Source: CAZIKF01 sp964539825
GTDB taxonomy: Bacteria > Muiribacteriota > UBA6191
Assembly (NCBI GenBank): GCA_964539825.1
Contig: CAZIKF010000024.1
Location: forward strand, 1 to 64,000
Direction of reading: 5' to 3'
DNA length: 64,000 nt
This document shows positions 7,987 through 17,108 of this stretch, piece by piece. The stretch's first letter is position 1; every line of letters starts with the position of its first letter. The notes beneath the pieces were generated by a model. That model saw nothing but the letters and a program-made list of their open reading frames with translations, made no database searches and was not told the DNA's origin. Position numbers and translations under genes: made by a program.

Positions 7987-9078
7987 GTGAAGCAAGTTAT
8001 ACCGGGAGTCATCCTCATTCTATTGCTCAGTTATAAGGGTTACAGCACCTCCCGGATAAGCGACCTGCTGTATACGAACCCGGGACAGGCCACAGATAAT
8101 CAACTAAAGAAAAAGCAGCCGCCGGATTTCCTGGAGGATCGTGAAGGAGATGAATATCTTAAAGCGGAATCCCTGGAGCGAGCCTTCCACCCAAACTATG
8201 AGTACAAGTATTTTCAGGATTCACACAACCATCCCTTCCGGCCTTCTAGAATTCATTATGACCCGGTGAATGCCTGGTGGTTGGCGGAAGCCTCCTTCGC
8301 GGCCTATACGGAAGGAGAGTTTCTCACCAGGGCTCTCAAGGAAGCCGGCTTTGAAGAGGTTCGTTTCTTTCGTGGAGAATTGACGGATTCACAAGGATTT
8401 GTCGCTTCCAATTCAGGCTGGATTCTAGTCGCTTTCAGGGGTACCGAACCTACAAAACTCAAGGACTTTATCACGGATTCAGACTTCTTCCTCGACGATT
8501 CAGGACAGGGTGGGAAGGTACATTCAGGTTTCCTTGAGGCCTTTTTGGAACTGTGGAATACGGCGGGATTATCCTCCTACCTCAATACCCTTTTAGCAAA
8601 GAATCCACGACCACTCTGGTTCACCGGACATAGTCTCGGTGGTGCCATCGCAACCCTGGCCGCGGATCGTCATCAGGCAGCGACCGGGCTTTATACTTTT
8701 GGTTCCCCCAGGGTTGGAAACTGGGCTTTCAAGCGTGACTTTAAAGTGCCCTACTTTCGCTTTGTTCATAACCTGGACCTGATCACCCATCTTCCCCCCA
8801 TGATTCCCATCATCTCACCCTATATGCACGTTGGTAAGGCGCGTAGAATTTCCGCCCTGGGTGAGCTCATTTCTACTGTGGTGAAACTTCACAAGGCAAA
8901 GAATCAGACCAATGAGTCCTGGAGAAAAAGAATAGCTGATAAATTTCGCGGATCACTCAGGTACCTCTTTGATCACGCACCGGAGTATTACGCGATTCAT
9001 ACCTGGAATCACTATCTAGATGTCCTTGGTGGAGCAGATCTACCGGAGGATTCGGACCAGGTACGACCTGATCTCTAG
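7987..9078 (+). CDS. secreted class 3 lipase (alpha/beta hydrolase)
   Basis: Triacylglycerol lipase/esterase of 363 residues with an N-terminal signal peptide (residues 1-21). The class 3 core is clear: LVAFRGTE near residue 155 (oxyanion region), the nucleophile Ser216 in GHSLGG, the FGSPRVGN block near 240, Asp in LDLITHLPP near 260 and a candidate His near the C-terminus in HTWNHYLDV. These enzymes hydrolyse ester bonds of glycerides. The start is a GTG, chosen because AGGAGC lies six bases upstream and the signal peptide begins here. It follows the permuted papain-like gene by 47 bases and converges on the methyltransferase gene with a 1-base gap. Confidence 0.88.
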   Translation: MKQVIPGVILILLLSYKGYSTSRISDLLYTNPGQATDNQLKKKQPPDFLEDREGDEYLKAESLERAFHPNYEYKYFQDSHNHPFRPSRIHYDPVNAWWLAEASFAAYTEGEFLTRALKEAGFEEVRFFRGELTDSQGFVASNSGWILVAFRGTEPTKLKDFITDSDFFLDDSGQGGKVHSGFLEAFLELWNTAGLSSYLNTLLAKNPRPLWFTGHSLGGAIATLAADRHQAATGLYTFGSPRVGNWAFKRDFKVPYFRFVHNLDLITHLPPMIPIISPYMHVGKARRISALGELISTVVKLHKAKNQTNESWRKRIADKFRGSLRYLFDHAPEYYAIHTWNHYLDVLGGADLPEDSDQVRPDL

Positions 9079-9079
9079 A

Positions 9080-9796
9080 CTACCGAGTCAAACTCCAAAG
9101 TCCGGTACATTCCGCCAGGGAGATATAAGGACCAGGTTGGAGAAATTCAATCATGGACTCTCCAAAGAAGAATTCAGTCAGCTCGGTAGCAATCTTTAGA
9201 TCAGGAAACATATAGTCGGTTCGAAGACAGTGCCGGTGCAGACCCCAGAATGACTCTAGATGTTCTTGATAGGCCAGTAAATGATCGGGAGGATTGGGTT
9301 CGGAGTGACCGGTTCCCAGCGTTTCTACAATAATGATCGTTCCTTTGTTTCTGAGTAATTTCAGCAGTCTTGAAATCACCTGATCAATTTTGTCTTTCCA
9401 ACCGGTGGGATCAAGGTCAACCAAATGACATAGGGTCCATCCCGCCAGGATTCCATCGAACTGGTTCTCCCTAAAGGGAAGCTGTAAATGGGATGCCTGT
9501 AGGATGGATATTTCTCCCTGGCAGACTGAACGTAGCTGCCTGAGCATTGGAAAGCTGAGATCATAAACGAACGGCTGGAGGGTCAGGCCCTTTAAGATTC
9601 TCGTCATACGTCCGGTTCCAGCCCCACAGTCAAGGAGGATAGATTTCTCCTGAAGGAGTGATGTCAGCATTCTTTCGAGGTTACCCGCATAGTCTTCATA
9701 ACCCACAAGCTGGTCATAAAGATCAGGATGGTTTTCATAGAGAACTGAGAATTCCATGTTAACAACGGCTCTTAGACAGAGCTCTTTAGCCATCAT
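9080..9796 (-). CDS. class I SAM-dependent methyltransferase
   Basis: A 238-residue Rossmann-fold methyltransferase. Motif I is LLDCGAGTGRM near residue 55, the post-I acidic residue follows in PFVYDLSFPML, and the NQFDGILAGWTLCHL stretch is motif IV/post-IV. A later IIIVETLGTG is the usual motif VI strand. The substrate is unknown. An internal ATG 39 bases downstream (residue 14) is an alternative start; neither has a clear ribosome-binding site. The gene converges on the lipase and is divergent from the GNAT gene at 9863. Confidence 0.82.
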   Translation of the reverse strand: MMAKELCLRAVVNMEFSVLYENHPDLYDQLVGYEDYAGNLERMLTSLLQEKSILLDCGAGTGRMTRILKGLTLQPFVYDLSFPMLRQLRSVCQGEISILQASHLQLPFRENQFDGILAGWTLCHLVDLDPTGWKDKIDQVISRLLKLLRNKGTIIIVETLGTGHSEPNPPDHLLAYQEHLESFWGLHRHCLRTDYMFPDLKIATELTEFFFGESMIEFLQPGPYISLAECTGLWSLTR

Positions 9797-9862
9797 ATAG
9801 AGCTGGGCTGAATTCCCCTATCTTCTTGTCCGACTCCTCTAAGTTTATTCCCGGGTATAATC

Positions 9863-10369
9863 ATGGTGAACCCTATGCTGAAGTCAAAGAGACTGATCCT
9901 GAGAAACTACACCCCGTCAGACAGGGAGTTTTTTGTTTCCTTGAACTCAAATTCAGTGGTGCGCGAGCACATGGACGGAGCGCTCTCGGAAGAGCAGGCT
10001 GCTGACTTCTTTCAAAACCAGGTTCTTCAAAACTCCACAGCCTTTGTGATTGCTCTAAAAACTGACCCGGATACTTTGATCGGGCACATTTTTATCAACC
10101 GGGAAGCGCAAACCGAACCCTTTCCTGAACTCGGCTATATGCTTGCCCAGCAGTATTGGGGACAAGGGTTTGCCACTGAAGCGGTGGGGCTTCTCCTACT
10201 GAATCAAAGCTCAGATCAAAAGCGGTTCTTTGCTACCTGTGACCTGGACCATCCCGGTTCTTACCGGGTTTTGGAAAAATGCGGCTTTTCGAAAATAAGA
10301 GAAATCCATGATGACGGCGTCCCTTACGCCGTTTACCACTATTCTACCCTGAAACCTGAATCAGATTAG
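9863..10369 (+). CDS. GNAT acetyltransferase, RimJ/RimL type
   Basis: 168-residue acetyltransferase of the Acetyltransf_3 group. It opens with the diagnostic SKRLILRNYTPSDREFF and has ELGYMLAQQYWGQGFATEA for acetyl-CoA binding, followed by HPGSYRVLEKCGF. Members acetylate N-terminal or other amino groups of ribosomal proteins or small molecules; the substrate cannot be told. ATG 9863 or the ATG four codons later may be used. A TATAAT sits at 9856-9861, unusually close to the ATG, so transcription may start inside or the transcript may be leaderless from another promoter. The stop overlaps the convergent VOC gene by a few bases. Confidence 0.85.
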   Translation: MVNPMLKSKRLILRNYTPSDREFFVSLNSNSVVREHMDGALSEEQAADFFQNQVLQNSTAFVIALKTDPDTLIGHIFINREAQTEPFPELGYMLAQQYWGQGFATEAVGLLLLNQSSDQKRFFATCDLDHPGSYRVLEKCGFSKIREIHDDGVPYAVYHYSTLKPESD

Positions 10370-10752
10370 CTATCGGAATTAGAATGAAGTGCGATTCGAT
10401 TGCCTTCGCTATCCAGTACAATGGCTCGAAATCCATGGGGTCCAATGGGGTGAATGGGCTCAAGAATCTTCCCACCCTGTGCTTCCACTTTTTGGGCCGC
10501 ATCCTGGATTCGTCCATCGGCGTTCATATACACCAGAATTCCGCTATTGGCGGAAATTTCCTTCTCATTTACCACCAGGCAACCGCCGTTTCCGTCACGG
10601 TGGTAAATGACACCGAAAGAAAAGTCCCCCATTTTTTCTGTGCTGATCTCGACTCCCAGAACAGCGGAATAAAAACTAATTGCTCTGCTTAAGTCCGCTA
10701 CTGGAATATCAAACCACACAGCCCTGTTATTCTGACTATTGAAATCACTCAT
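10366..10752 (-). CDS. VOC family protein (glyoxalase/bleomycin-resistance fold)
   Basis: Small cytoplasmic protein of 128 residues with one vicinal-oxygen-chelate domain built from two beta-alpha-beta-beta-beta modules. It opens with AVWFDIPVADLSRAISFY and closes with the usual FRAIVLDSEGNRIALHS. The family includes dioxygenases, glyoxalases and resistance proteins; this subgroup is usually annotated only as VOC protein. The ATG at 10752 has AGGAGGT seven bases upstream and is chosen over one six codons earlier. The structured element at 10886-10998 lies in its 5' region on the same strand, so leader regulation is conceivable. Confidence 0.85.
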   Translation of the reverse strand: MSDFNSQNNRAVWFDIPVADLSRAISFYSAVLGVEISTEKMGDFSFGVIYHRDGNGGCLVVNEKEISANSGILVYMNADGRIQDAAQKVEAQGGKILEPIHPIGPHGFRAIVLDSEGNRIALHSNSDS

Positions 10753-10885
10753 ATCACTTACCTCCTGCAAGAAGATGAAACCATAGATTTCCTGCTATTT
10801 CCCGCTTAATTGGAAAGAGAATGTAGAATCCGATTTATTTTTGAAGAATCTTCTGCTTTATGAGTACACGACAAGCTGGGATCTT

Positions 10886-10998
10886 CGCTAAATGACAAAC
10901 CCCTCAATCCTTGAGGGGTTTGTGCATCGGATCAATTCACTCGGAGAGAGTGTGAAGGTTCTCAAAGAAGTCCCTTCATTTAGCGGGGCCTTCCCGCC
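10886..10998 (-). other. multi-branched structured intergenic element (candidate ncRNA, leader or terminator)
   Basis: CGCTAAATGA (10886-10895) is perfectly complementary to TCATTTAGCG (10976-10985). This 10-bp stem encloses a perfect 12-bp hairpin, CAAACCCCTCAA/TTGAGGGGTTTG (10896-10922, loop TCC), stacked directly on it, and a second hairpin TTCACTC/GAGTGTGAA (10936-10956) with a 2-nt bulge. A further hairpin GCGGG/CCCGC (10983-10997) shares three bases with the closing stem, so the two are mutually exclusive. No good T-tract follows the 12-bp hairpin on either strand. It lies between the lipoprotein gene and the VOC gene, both on minus. Confidence 0.45.
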
Positions 10999-11033
10999 AA
11001 AAGGAATTTTCTATTTCTCCCCGACAATCGTTC

Positions 11034-11600
11034 CTAGTTTCCCAGGGGTATCTCAAACATAATTTTGTTTTGATAAAATCGAGGTGTTTTCTTGAACTTC
11101 ACATCAGATGAAAGCGCTTCGATTTTGATTCTTTGATCTTCTTCAAGATCCAAAAGGCGGCTAAAGTCGGCGGTTTCCTCTTTACCCCCCTGGTCATATT
11201 CATCAGATTCCAAATAGTGATCCACAGCACCAAGGACTTCAGCGGTTTGATACTCAAGAAATGCTGCCTTTACTTTAAAGTGGGCGATTGCATCGTTGGT
11301 CGAGAGTGAGCTCACTGAATACTTTTCCAGGAAAACATGCTGGTCTTTTACCAGTGAATTGAGCTGATTGGTTAGAGTTTCCATCGTATTTCCTCCCTGT
11401 CTTGACGTGAAAATCGTATCTAATGGATTCCTATGGGTATGATTCCTGGGTATGCTCCTGTACTTGCCACCTGGATTATTGAAATGCACTTCCGAACGAG
11501 TCGCGATGTCTTCGAAACTGATCTCAGTAGTCGCGGAAATTTGGCAGCTGGTTAGCAAAGCTCCCATCATTGTGTTTTTGAAAATTTTAGTAGTCTTCAT
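11034..11600 (-). CDS. putative lipoprotein with possible internal start
   Basis: Unrecognised protein of 188 residues. From the ATG at 11600 (GGGGAGAG upstream) the sequence opens with a lipoprotein-like signal ending in a lipobox-like ALLTSC at residues 14-19. Residues 20-72 are polar and low in predicted structure. A second in-frame ATG at 11384 is preceded by a very strong GGGAGGA seven bases upstream; it would give a 116-residue cytoplasmic, mostly helical protein (METLTNQLNS onward). The gene may therefore make two products, or may be two genes that have fused. The C-terminal part is charged and shows no known motif. Confidence 0.6.
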   Translation of the reverse strand: MKTTKIFKNTMMGALLTSCQISATTEISFEDIATRSEVHFNNPGGKYRSIPRNHTHRNPLDTIFTSRQGGNTMETLTNQLNSLVKDQHVFLEKYSVSSLSTNDAIAHFKVKAAFLEYQTAEVLGAVDHYLESDEYDQGGKEETADFSRLLDLEEDQRIKIEALSSDVKFKKTPRFYQNKIMFEIPLGN

Positions 11601-11918
11601 CTTTCTCTCCCCTGGGTCCGACCGAGGCCATGTGATTGTAGTTAGTCTTAGATTAAGAGAAAGATGAACCCTTGAGATCAATATCCCACCGGGCATTCAA
11701 GATGTTCGACATGTTCGATCAAGGCAGTGCTTCTGATCCCCACAACCTTGATCGATACTCCGGTTGGAATTATGCCCAAACGCATTTGGTCATGAACCTG
11801 CAAACGGGCATACCGTTTGCTTTTCGGTATAGGAACACTGCTGTCTAAGAGGTTAGGAACGTGGTGAGTACCCTGGAAAATAGAGGGTGTAAGTTCTATT
11901 TAAGAACCAAGAACCTAA
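11601..11918. other. gene-poor 318-bp interval
   Basis: No confident gene. It holds a 10-bp inverted repeat TCGATCAAGG (11715-11724) / CCTTGATCGA (11746-11755) with a 21-base spacer. On the minus strand a 73-codon open frame (11678-11899) without an ATG until codon 39 has a protein-like composition and could be a gene remnant, but nothing identifies it. Confidence 0.3.
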
Positions 11919-14900
11919 CTAGCGCTGAACCCTGAGCATAGGCTTCAATCTGAAATAGTCTTGGAGCACGGGTTCATACATGGCCTGCACTGAACTCCAT
12001 GGCACCTGGCATTCACCAGCCTGGATTACCTGGACAGGTAAATCTAAAATACCCTCTGATTTTACATGCATGAAAAGCAAAACCCGGTCATCTCGAAAAT
12101 CTGCATATTCCAACTTCAGACCGCTCTTGTAGAGCTGCTGTCCCTTTAACCTTGGATTAATAGCCTCTATGCAGGCCGGTAACCGCACATTTAAGACTAG
12201 GTTTTCCAGATCTCTGGCCAGAATTTTCTGGCGGAAGATTAATTCCTCACCCACGCGCAGATTTTTCAGGTTTCCTCCCTTTAAAATTTGCTTCAGATTC
12301 AGTTTCTTGGAACGCTGAAAAATGGGTTCCGGACCCTGTCCTAGAACACTCAGCGCATAATTGGCCAAACCGCTTTTCACCCGTAATTCAAGTAGTGGAT
12401 TGATGCTGGAGTCAAGGTGGATAGATTCCTTGTAGGTACCAGACAATTCAACCGGAGTCCGCCCGGGGAAGTTGAGTTTTCCCTGAAAGGGGCCTGGTTT
12501 TGTGGCGGGCTGTGCCTCGACCAGGATTCTAATGAGATGGGCTTTTTCCTGGGTACTTAGATAGCGGTGCTGGCGGAGGCGTTTCAAAGCCTGTTTGCGG
12601 ATAACATCCTTAGGAAAGTCTCCGTACTTAAGCCCCAGGTAATCAATCCAGGTTTCATCTCTCAGACGGGAGGAAAACCAGGTGTTCTCACCCTTAAGAG
12701 AATACGTGCGAATCGCCCTCCAAATTTTTCTGGCCTCCTGTGTTTGGTCAAGAAGTGTGAGGGTGCTAGCTTTTAGAGCCTGAATGAGCCGATCATTCTG
12801 ATGTTTTTCAGTCTCTAACAGACTCTCCCATTGTTCTATTCGTAGACGATCCCTCTTTGCCAAAAGATAAGCTGCATGAAAGCGATGAAGGGTTTTTTCC
12901 TTTTTCTTCTCTAGAATTTTAAGAAGAATTGGATTAGAGAGTTTAAGAAGTTTCTGCGCTAGAGGGTCGTCTTGGAGTTGAATCAAGACCTCAGACACGT
13001 AAAGACTCAACCCAGGGTAAACGCTTCCACCCGGGAAGAATTGGAAACCCTTGTTATCCTGAAAGTGCTTTTCTAATCGAATCACTCCCCCTTGCAGGAG
13101 AGTCTCTATTTCGAGGGGAGTCCATTCTTTGAGAACTCCCTGGAGTTTTTGAAGTGAATGCAGGGCTAAAATTCTTGAGGAAACTTGCTCCGCGCATCCA
13201 TAAGGGTAGTTCACCAAATCTTTAATGTGTGCTTTTAAAACCTGGTATGGATTTGAATCCAGCTCAATTAGCAGGGTTTTGTCTTCTAGACTTGCGTATC
13301 CTGCCGGGAGAATGGGAGCCCACTTTGTACCTGTCTGCCCTTGTTCCGTGTACTCACTTTGTACGTGGGAATTTTGGATGGGAAGGTTAAGCGAAGTGCT
13401 GGTGATTTGCCCCTTTTCATTCTTTAGCTCGAGGACGATTTCACCAGATCCTGGGCTCAGGGCCTTTGCCTCAATCAGGAAATCTTCTCGCTGCCGATCT
13501 TTTTCAAACAGAATGGAAGGCAGTTCTGAGATCTGAAGATTCTCGGTACTGGTCGAGTGAAGGCTCAGACCTGAATCCCAATTCCTGGGGGTCGTAGCCT
13601 GTACTGGAATGAGTACGCGATCTCCCTTGAACAAATAACGAGGCCAACTAGCGCTCAGCGTGGCTTCATCTCGTATAGAAAATCCCTTGCTGACAGAAGA
13701 AGCTGATCTGGAATGCAGCGCGACCACCCGTACCTCAACTTCACCCTGGAACCCTCGTGGATCAAAACTTAAGATGACATTCCCATCCTCACCTGGTTCC
13801 AGGGGACCTAGGAAATGGGCCTGGGGCTTGACCCGTTCATTGAGGCTATCTGGAGGTAAGTTTTTTTGCCTGGCTTTTTCAGCGCTCCCATCTCCTCCGA
13901 AACGAAGCATGGGATATTCCAGGGTGGGATCGTCCAGCTTATCCAGAAAATCGTAATGATAGATGGAATTTGGAATAGGAGCTCGTAACCCATCTTCGAA
14001 AGGCTTAAAACGATCTCTGACCAGGTCATGAATACCTCGGTCCACGATACTGGCATAGACTTCTGTTCCCTCCCGAAGTGGTCCCATGATCTTGACGCTC
14101 TGCACTCCCCTTGATCGCAAGGGAGCATCGTTAGAGATTGATATCTCCTGTCTTCTCTGTGGATGTTGAAAGAAGAAGGTTATGGAGCCAGAGGCATTAA
14201 TGGGAAAGCGCAGAGGACTGACTCCAGAAAGAGATCGAATTGTCTGGACGCGTAGATTGAGATGGTCCACATTTAGGCCTATTGTCGTAGGGATAGTCAC
14301 TTTGAGACTTGTGGTCCTGGCGCTTAGAGGAATGGAACGGCTTTCATAGATTCTATGATCACCCAGGGTATAGTGAAGAATGCCGGTCACAGGAGAATTG
14401 ATCTGGACTGAGAGGGTTTCTCCTGGGCTCACATTCGTCTCATCAGCAAGTATCTGTACCTTTTTCAGAGAACCCGATGGGCGTAGGTACTGATCACCCG
14501 AACCACCCACATAGGTACTATAGCTACCCAATGAGGAAGTCGTGAGATCTGTTACAAGAAGGACATAGTTACCGGAGCTTTCAAATTGGTACTCAAAACG
14601 ATCTTCCTTAAGACCCGCGAGGCTTTTTATAGGTACCAATTCTTCCTTGTATCGAGATTGATTTTTGGACTGGTCAAAGCTCCACTTCCAAATTTTACGG
14701 AAGACTTCGACACTATAGGGAATCCTCAGTTCGGTCCCTTCGGGAATCTGAAGAAATTGCACCTGAAATTGATAAGGCTTACCAGTGCCAGGATAACCAT
14801 CAAATAAAGGGCGAATCCCCACAAAGCGACCACCAGGATAGTATTCGAATCCCAGGTAGTGATTGACTTCCCGACCTTCATCAAGGATCTGTACCTCGAC

Positions 14901-17108
14901 CTGTCCCTTCATCTTTGCGGGCAGGTTTTTTTTCTTAAGGGGAACCTTGAGACTGAATTCACCATTCTTTCCGGTCCAGGTTTTGATCGTGGCCAGGGAA
15001 TGGTTTATAGGTGAGGGAGAACCCGGCTTCATTCCCATGGTAAATCCAGGTGACTTTGAATGCCCTCCCGGCGTTTCACGGGCTTCTACCTGGATCAGGA
15101 CAGGCATATCAGAAGCGGGAGCGCCAAAGAGGAACCTGGCATTTCCGTGAACTTCAAGGATAGCTTCGTCGCCAATTACTGAGTGTGCTAACTCTGCTTG
15201 AACCTGGATTCTGGGGGGAAGAAAGGTCTCAAGGGAAAAACGGCTGATCAAGCGTTCCACACCGCCATAACGAGCATAGATACGGTAGGGTCCCGTCTTC
15301 CAGTCTGTAGCGGACTGAAAGGTGACTTTGAAAGCCCCTAACTCACTGGTTTTTTCGTTCAAACTCTGGAGGGTTTTCCCCTTCGGATCTACCAGGCGAA
15401 CCTTAACAGGCATGGATTTAAGCGGTTCAAATTCATGGTTACGAATGTGAAAAAGCCAGGGAACATCCTCTCCAGGACGAAAAAGCTTTCTCTCTAGAAA
15501 TCCCTGCACTCGAAAGAAATTTCCGGACATCCGGGGAGTGTTCTTTAGGTACTGAGAATGCAGACTTAAAAAGCTTTTTTTGGAATTTGAATCTACGAGC
15601 ACGAATCCCGGAGGCCTCTCTGCCTTCCAGGGTATGGAAACCGATCCTTTAGCATCGGTTGATTTCGCCGCCAGAGGTTGATGAAAGATATCAAAAACTG
15701 AAACTTCAGCCTGTTGAATCGACTTTAAACTTACCAGGTCATGGATCCAGACCCGTAAGCTGTCACGATCTCTCTCTGCCCTGATCCCCAGTTCTGTGGG
15801 GATCAGTATTTTTTCATCGAGAAGAACTGGTTTGCCTTTCACTTTGTGAAAAAACCGTACTGCGTATATTCCATTTTTCAATTGAGTAAGTCCCAGTTCA
15901 TGGGGTTTGATGGAAGATTTGGTGATTTCATTGATCGGGGCGCTTAGTTTCAGACTTTTCTGAGAATGAATGGGGCTGAGGCTCAGAAGTCTTCTCATAT
16001 TTGGACTTCCGAACTGAAAGAAGTAGGGTTCATGACTCTCAGGCATTTTATGGAGGACCGCATCCACCTCTGGCAGATTGCACCACTCAAAGCTTAAAGG
16101 GGCATCAAGAGATGAGACGTACTGAAGCTTATTCTCCAGGAGCATATAGGGTTCACGCTTCGGAATTTTAATCGAAAAGGAATAGCTCTTTTTGGTTTCA
16201 AGGGGTTTCGCTTGAAACCCGGGTAGCACTTCCAGGCGAATCTCACTATCTGGAGGAAATTCTCCAAAGATATCCACCATATAAGAACTTTTCTGCTTCC
16301 CGGACCAACGCCCGTAATTATATTCACTAGCACCTAACTGGAATGGGATTTCAGGCTGGATGCGAATCTTGGAGCGGTTTTTTTTTGATGACATTCTCTC
16401 GGGCAGGTATAGCCGAATCTTAAATCTTCCCCGGGGTTGGGTTAGCACTTTAGGAGGATCTAGAAATATCAGTCCCGCGAGTTTCTTATCAGGACTGAAA
16501 GTCTTCTGGGTTTTCTTATGGGAATCCAACAGCCATTCTCTTTCTCCCTTTTGAAAAGTACTCTGGCCCTGGTTTTCATAGATGACTTTAAGATTTGATT
16601 TTGAATCAAATGTATCTACGATTTGGAGCCAGAAAGCATGGGAGGGTGTTTGTGGAAAAACTTGATAGCTAAGAGCGTGCTCACTTTGATTTTTCTTAGT
16701 GTAAATTTTGATGAGTTCGGCCAATTGATTTGCTTGTACGGGGGCGTTGAATTTAATAGAGAGACCAGTTCCCACTCCCTCAATGGCCATCCTCTCAACT
16801 CTCTGAATTTCTATAGGCAGAATCACGATCTTCTGAATTTGAAGATTTTGAAAAGGAGGGAGAAAGACACAATCGTAACTCTTTCCAGCTTGAAGTTCTT
16901 GATGGGGAAAGAAGGTAAAGCCTTTCTCATTTTCTACATGAATCATACCTTTGATAGAGCCGGGGCATTCCATGGCATCCTGAAAATATCGATCCCGGTT
17001 TTCTTTCGGAAACCAGCCATTTACCAGGTTAAGCTGATAACTCGATTGCTGCGGTAGGGCTGCCGGAAGGTTGAAAAGTATAAGAAAGAAAAGGGCTGCA
17101 AACCTCAT
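11919..17108 (-). CDS. bacterial alpha-2-macroglobulin with thioester motif
   Basis: A 1729-residue periplasmic alpha-2-macroglobulin, a molecular trap thought to protect the envelope from foreign peptidases. A Sec signal covers about residues 1-19. Successive beta-sandwich MG domains fill the first 1100 residues, followed by the thioester motif YGCAEQ with Cys1305 and Gln1308 and a helical thioester-domain toroid to about 1550. The C-terminal receptor-like beta domains end at the stop. Unlike E. coli YfhM, no lipobox cysteine is seen at the end of the signal, so it is probably soluble or anchored otherwise. Its ATG overlaps the stop of pbpC by four bases. Bacterial A2M is known to pair with PBP1C, which repairs peptidoglycan after breaches; here pbpC comes first. 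Confidence 0.92.
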   Translation of the reverse strand: MRFAALFFLILFNLPAALPQQSSYQLNLVNGWFPKENRDRYFQDAMECPGSIKGMIHVENEKGFTFFPHQELQAGKSYDCVFLPPFQNLQIQKIVILPIEIQRVERMAIEGVGTGLSIKFNAPVQANQLAELIKIYTKKNQSEHALSYQVFPQTPSHAFWLQIVDTFDSKSNLKVIYENQGQSTFQKGEREWLLDSHKKTQKTFSPDKKLAGLIFLDPPKVLTQPRGRFKIRLYLPERMSSKKNRSKIRIQPEIPFQLGASEYNYGRWSGKQKSSYMVDIFGEFPPDSEIRLEVLPGFQAKPLETKKSYSFSIKIPKREPYMLLENKLQYVSSLDAPLSFEWCNLPEVDAVLHKMPESHEPYFFQFGSPNMRRLLSLSPIHSQKSLKLSAPINEITKSSIKPHELGLTQLKNGIYAVRFFHKVKGKPVLLDEKILIPTELGIRAERDRDSLRVWIHDLVSLKSIQQAEVSVFDIFHQPLAAKSTDAKGSVSIPWKAERPPGFVLVDSNSKKSFLSLHSQYLKNTPRMSGNFFRVQGFLERKLFRPGEDVPWLFHIRNHEFEPLKSMPVKVRLVDPKGKTLQSLNEKTSELGAFKVTFQSATDWKTGPYRIYARYGGVERLISRFSLETFLPPRIQVQAELAHSVIGDEAILEVHGNARFLFGAPASDMPVLIQVEARETPGGHSKSPGFTMGMKPGSPSPINHSLATIKTWTGKNGEFSLKVPLKKKNLPAKMKGQVEVQILDEGREVNHYLGFEYYPGGRFVGIRPLFDGYPGTGKPYQFQVQFLQIPEGTELRIPYSVEVFRKIWKWSFDQSKNQSRYKEELVPIKSLAGLKEDRFEYQFESSGNYVLLVTDLTTSSLGSYSTYVGGSGDQYLRPSGSLKKVQILADETNVSPGETLSVQINSPVTGILHYTLGDHRIYESRSIPLSARTTSLKVTIPTTIGLNVDHLNLRVQTIRSLSGVSPLRFPINASGSITFFFQHPQRRQEISISNDAPLRSRGVQSVKIMGPLREGTEVYASIVDRGIHDLVRDRFKPFEDGLRAPIPNSIYHYDFLDKLDDPTLEYPMLRFGGDGSAEKARQKNLPPDSLNERVKPQAHFLGPLEPGEDGNVILSFDPRGFQGEVEVRVVALHSRSASSVSKGFSIRDEATLSASWPRYLFKGDRVLIPVQATTPRNWDSGLSLHSTSTENLQISELPSILFEKDRQREDFLIEAKALSPGSGEIVLELKNEKGQITSTSLNLPIQNSHVQSEYTEQGQTGTKWAPILPAGYASLEDKTLLIELDSNPYQVLKAHIKDLVNYPYGCAEQVSSRILALHSLQKLQGVLKEWTPLEIETLLQGGVIRLEKHFQDNKGFQFFPGGSVYPGLSLYVSEVLIQLQDDPLAQKLLKLSNPILLKILEKKKEKTLHRFHAAYLLAKRDRLRIEQWESLLETEKHQNDRLIQALKASTLTLLDQTQEARKIWRAIRTYSLKGENTWFSSRLRDETWIDYLGLKYGDFPKDVIRKQALKRLRQHRYLSTQEKAHLIRILVEAQPATKPGPFQGKLNFPGRTPVELSGTYKESIHLDSSINPLLELRVKSGLANYALSVLGQGPEPIFQRSKKLNLKQILKGGNLKNLRVGEELIFRQKILARDLENLVLNVRLPACIEAINPRLKGQQLYKSGLKLEYADFRDDRVLLFMHVKSEGILDLPVQVIQAGECQVPWSSVQAMYEPVLQDYFRLKPMLRVQR

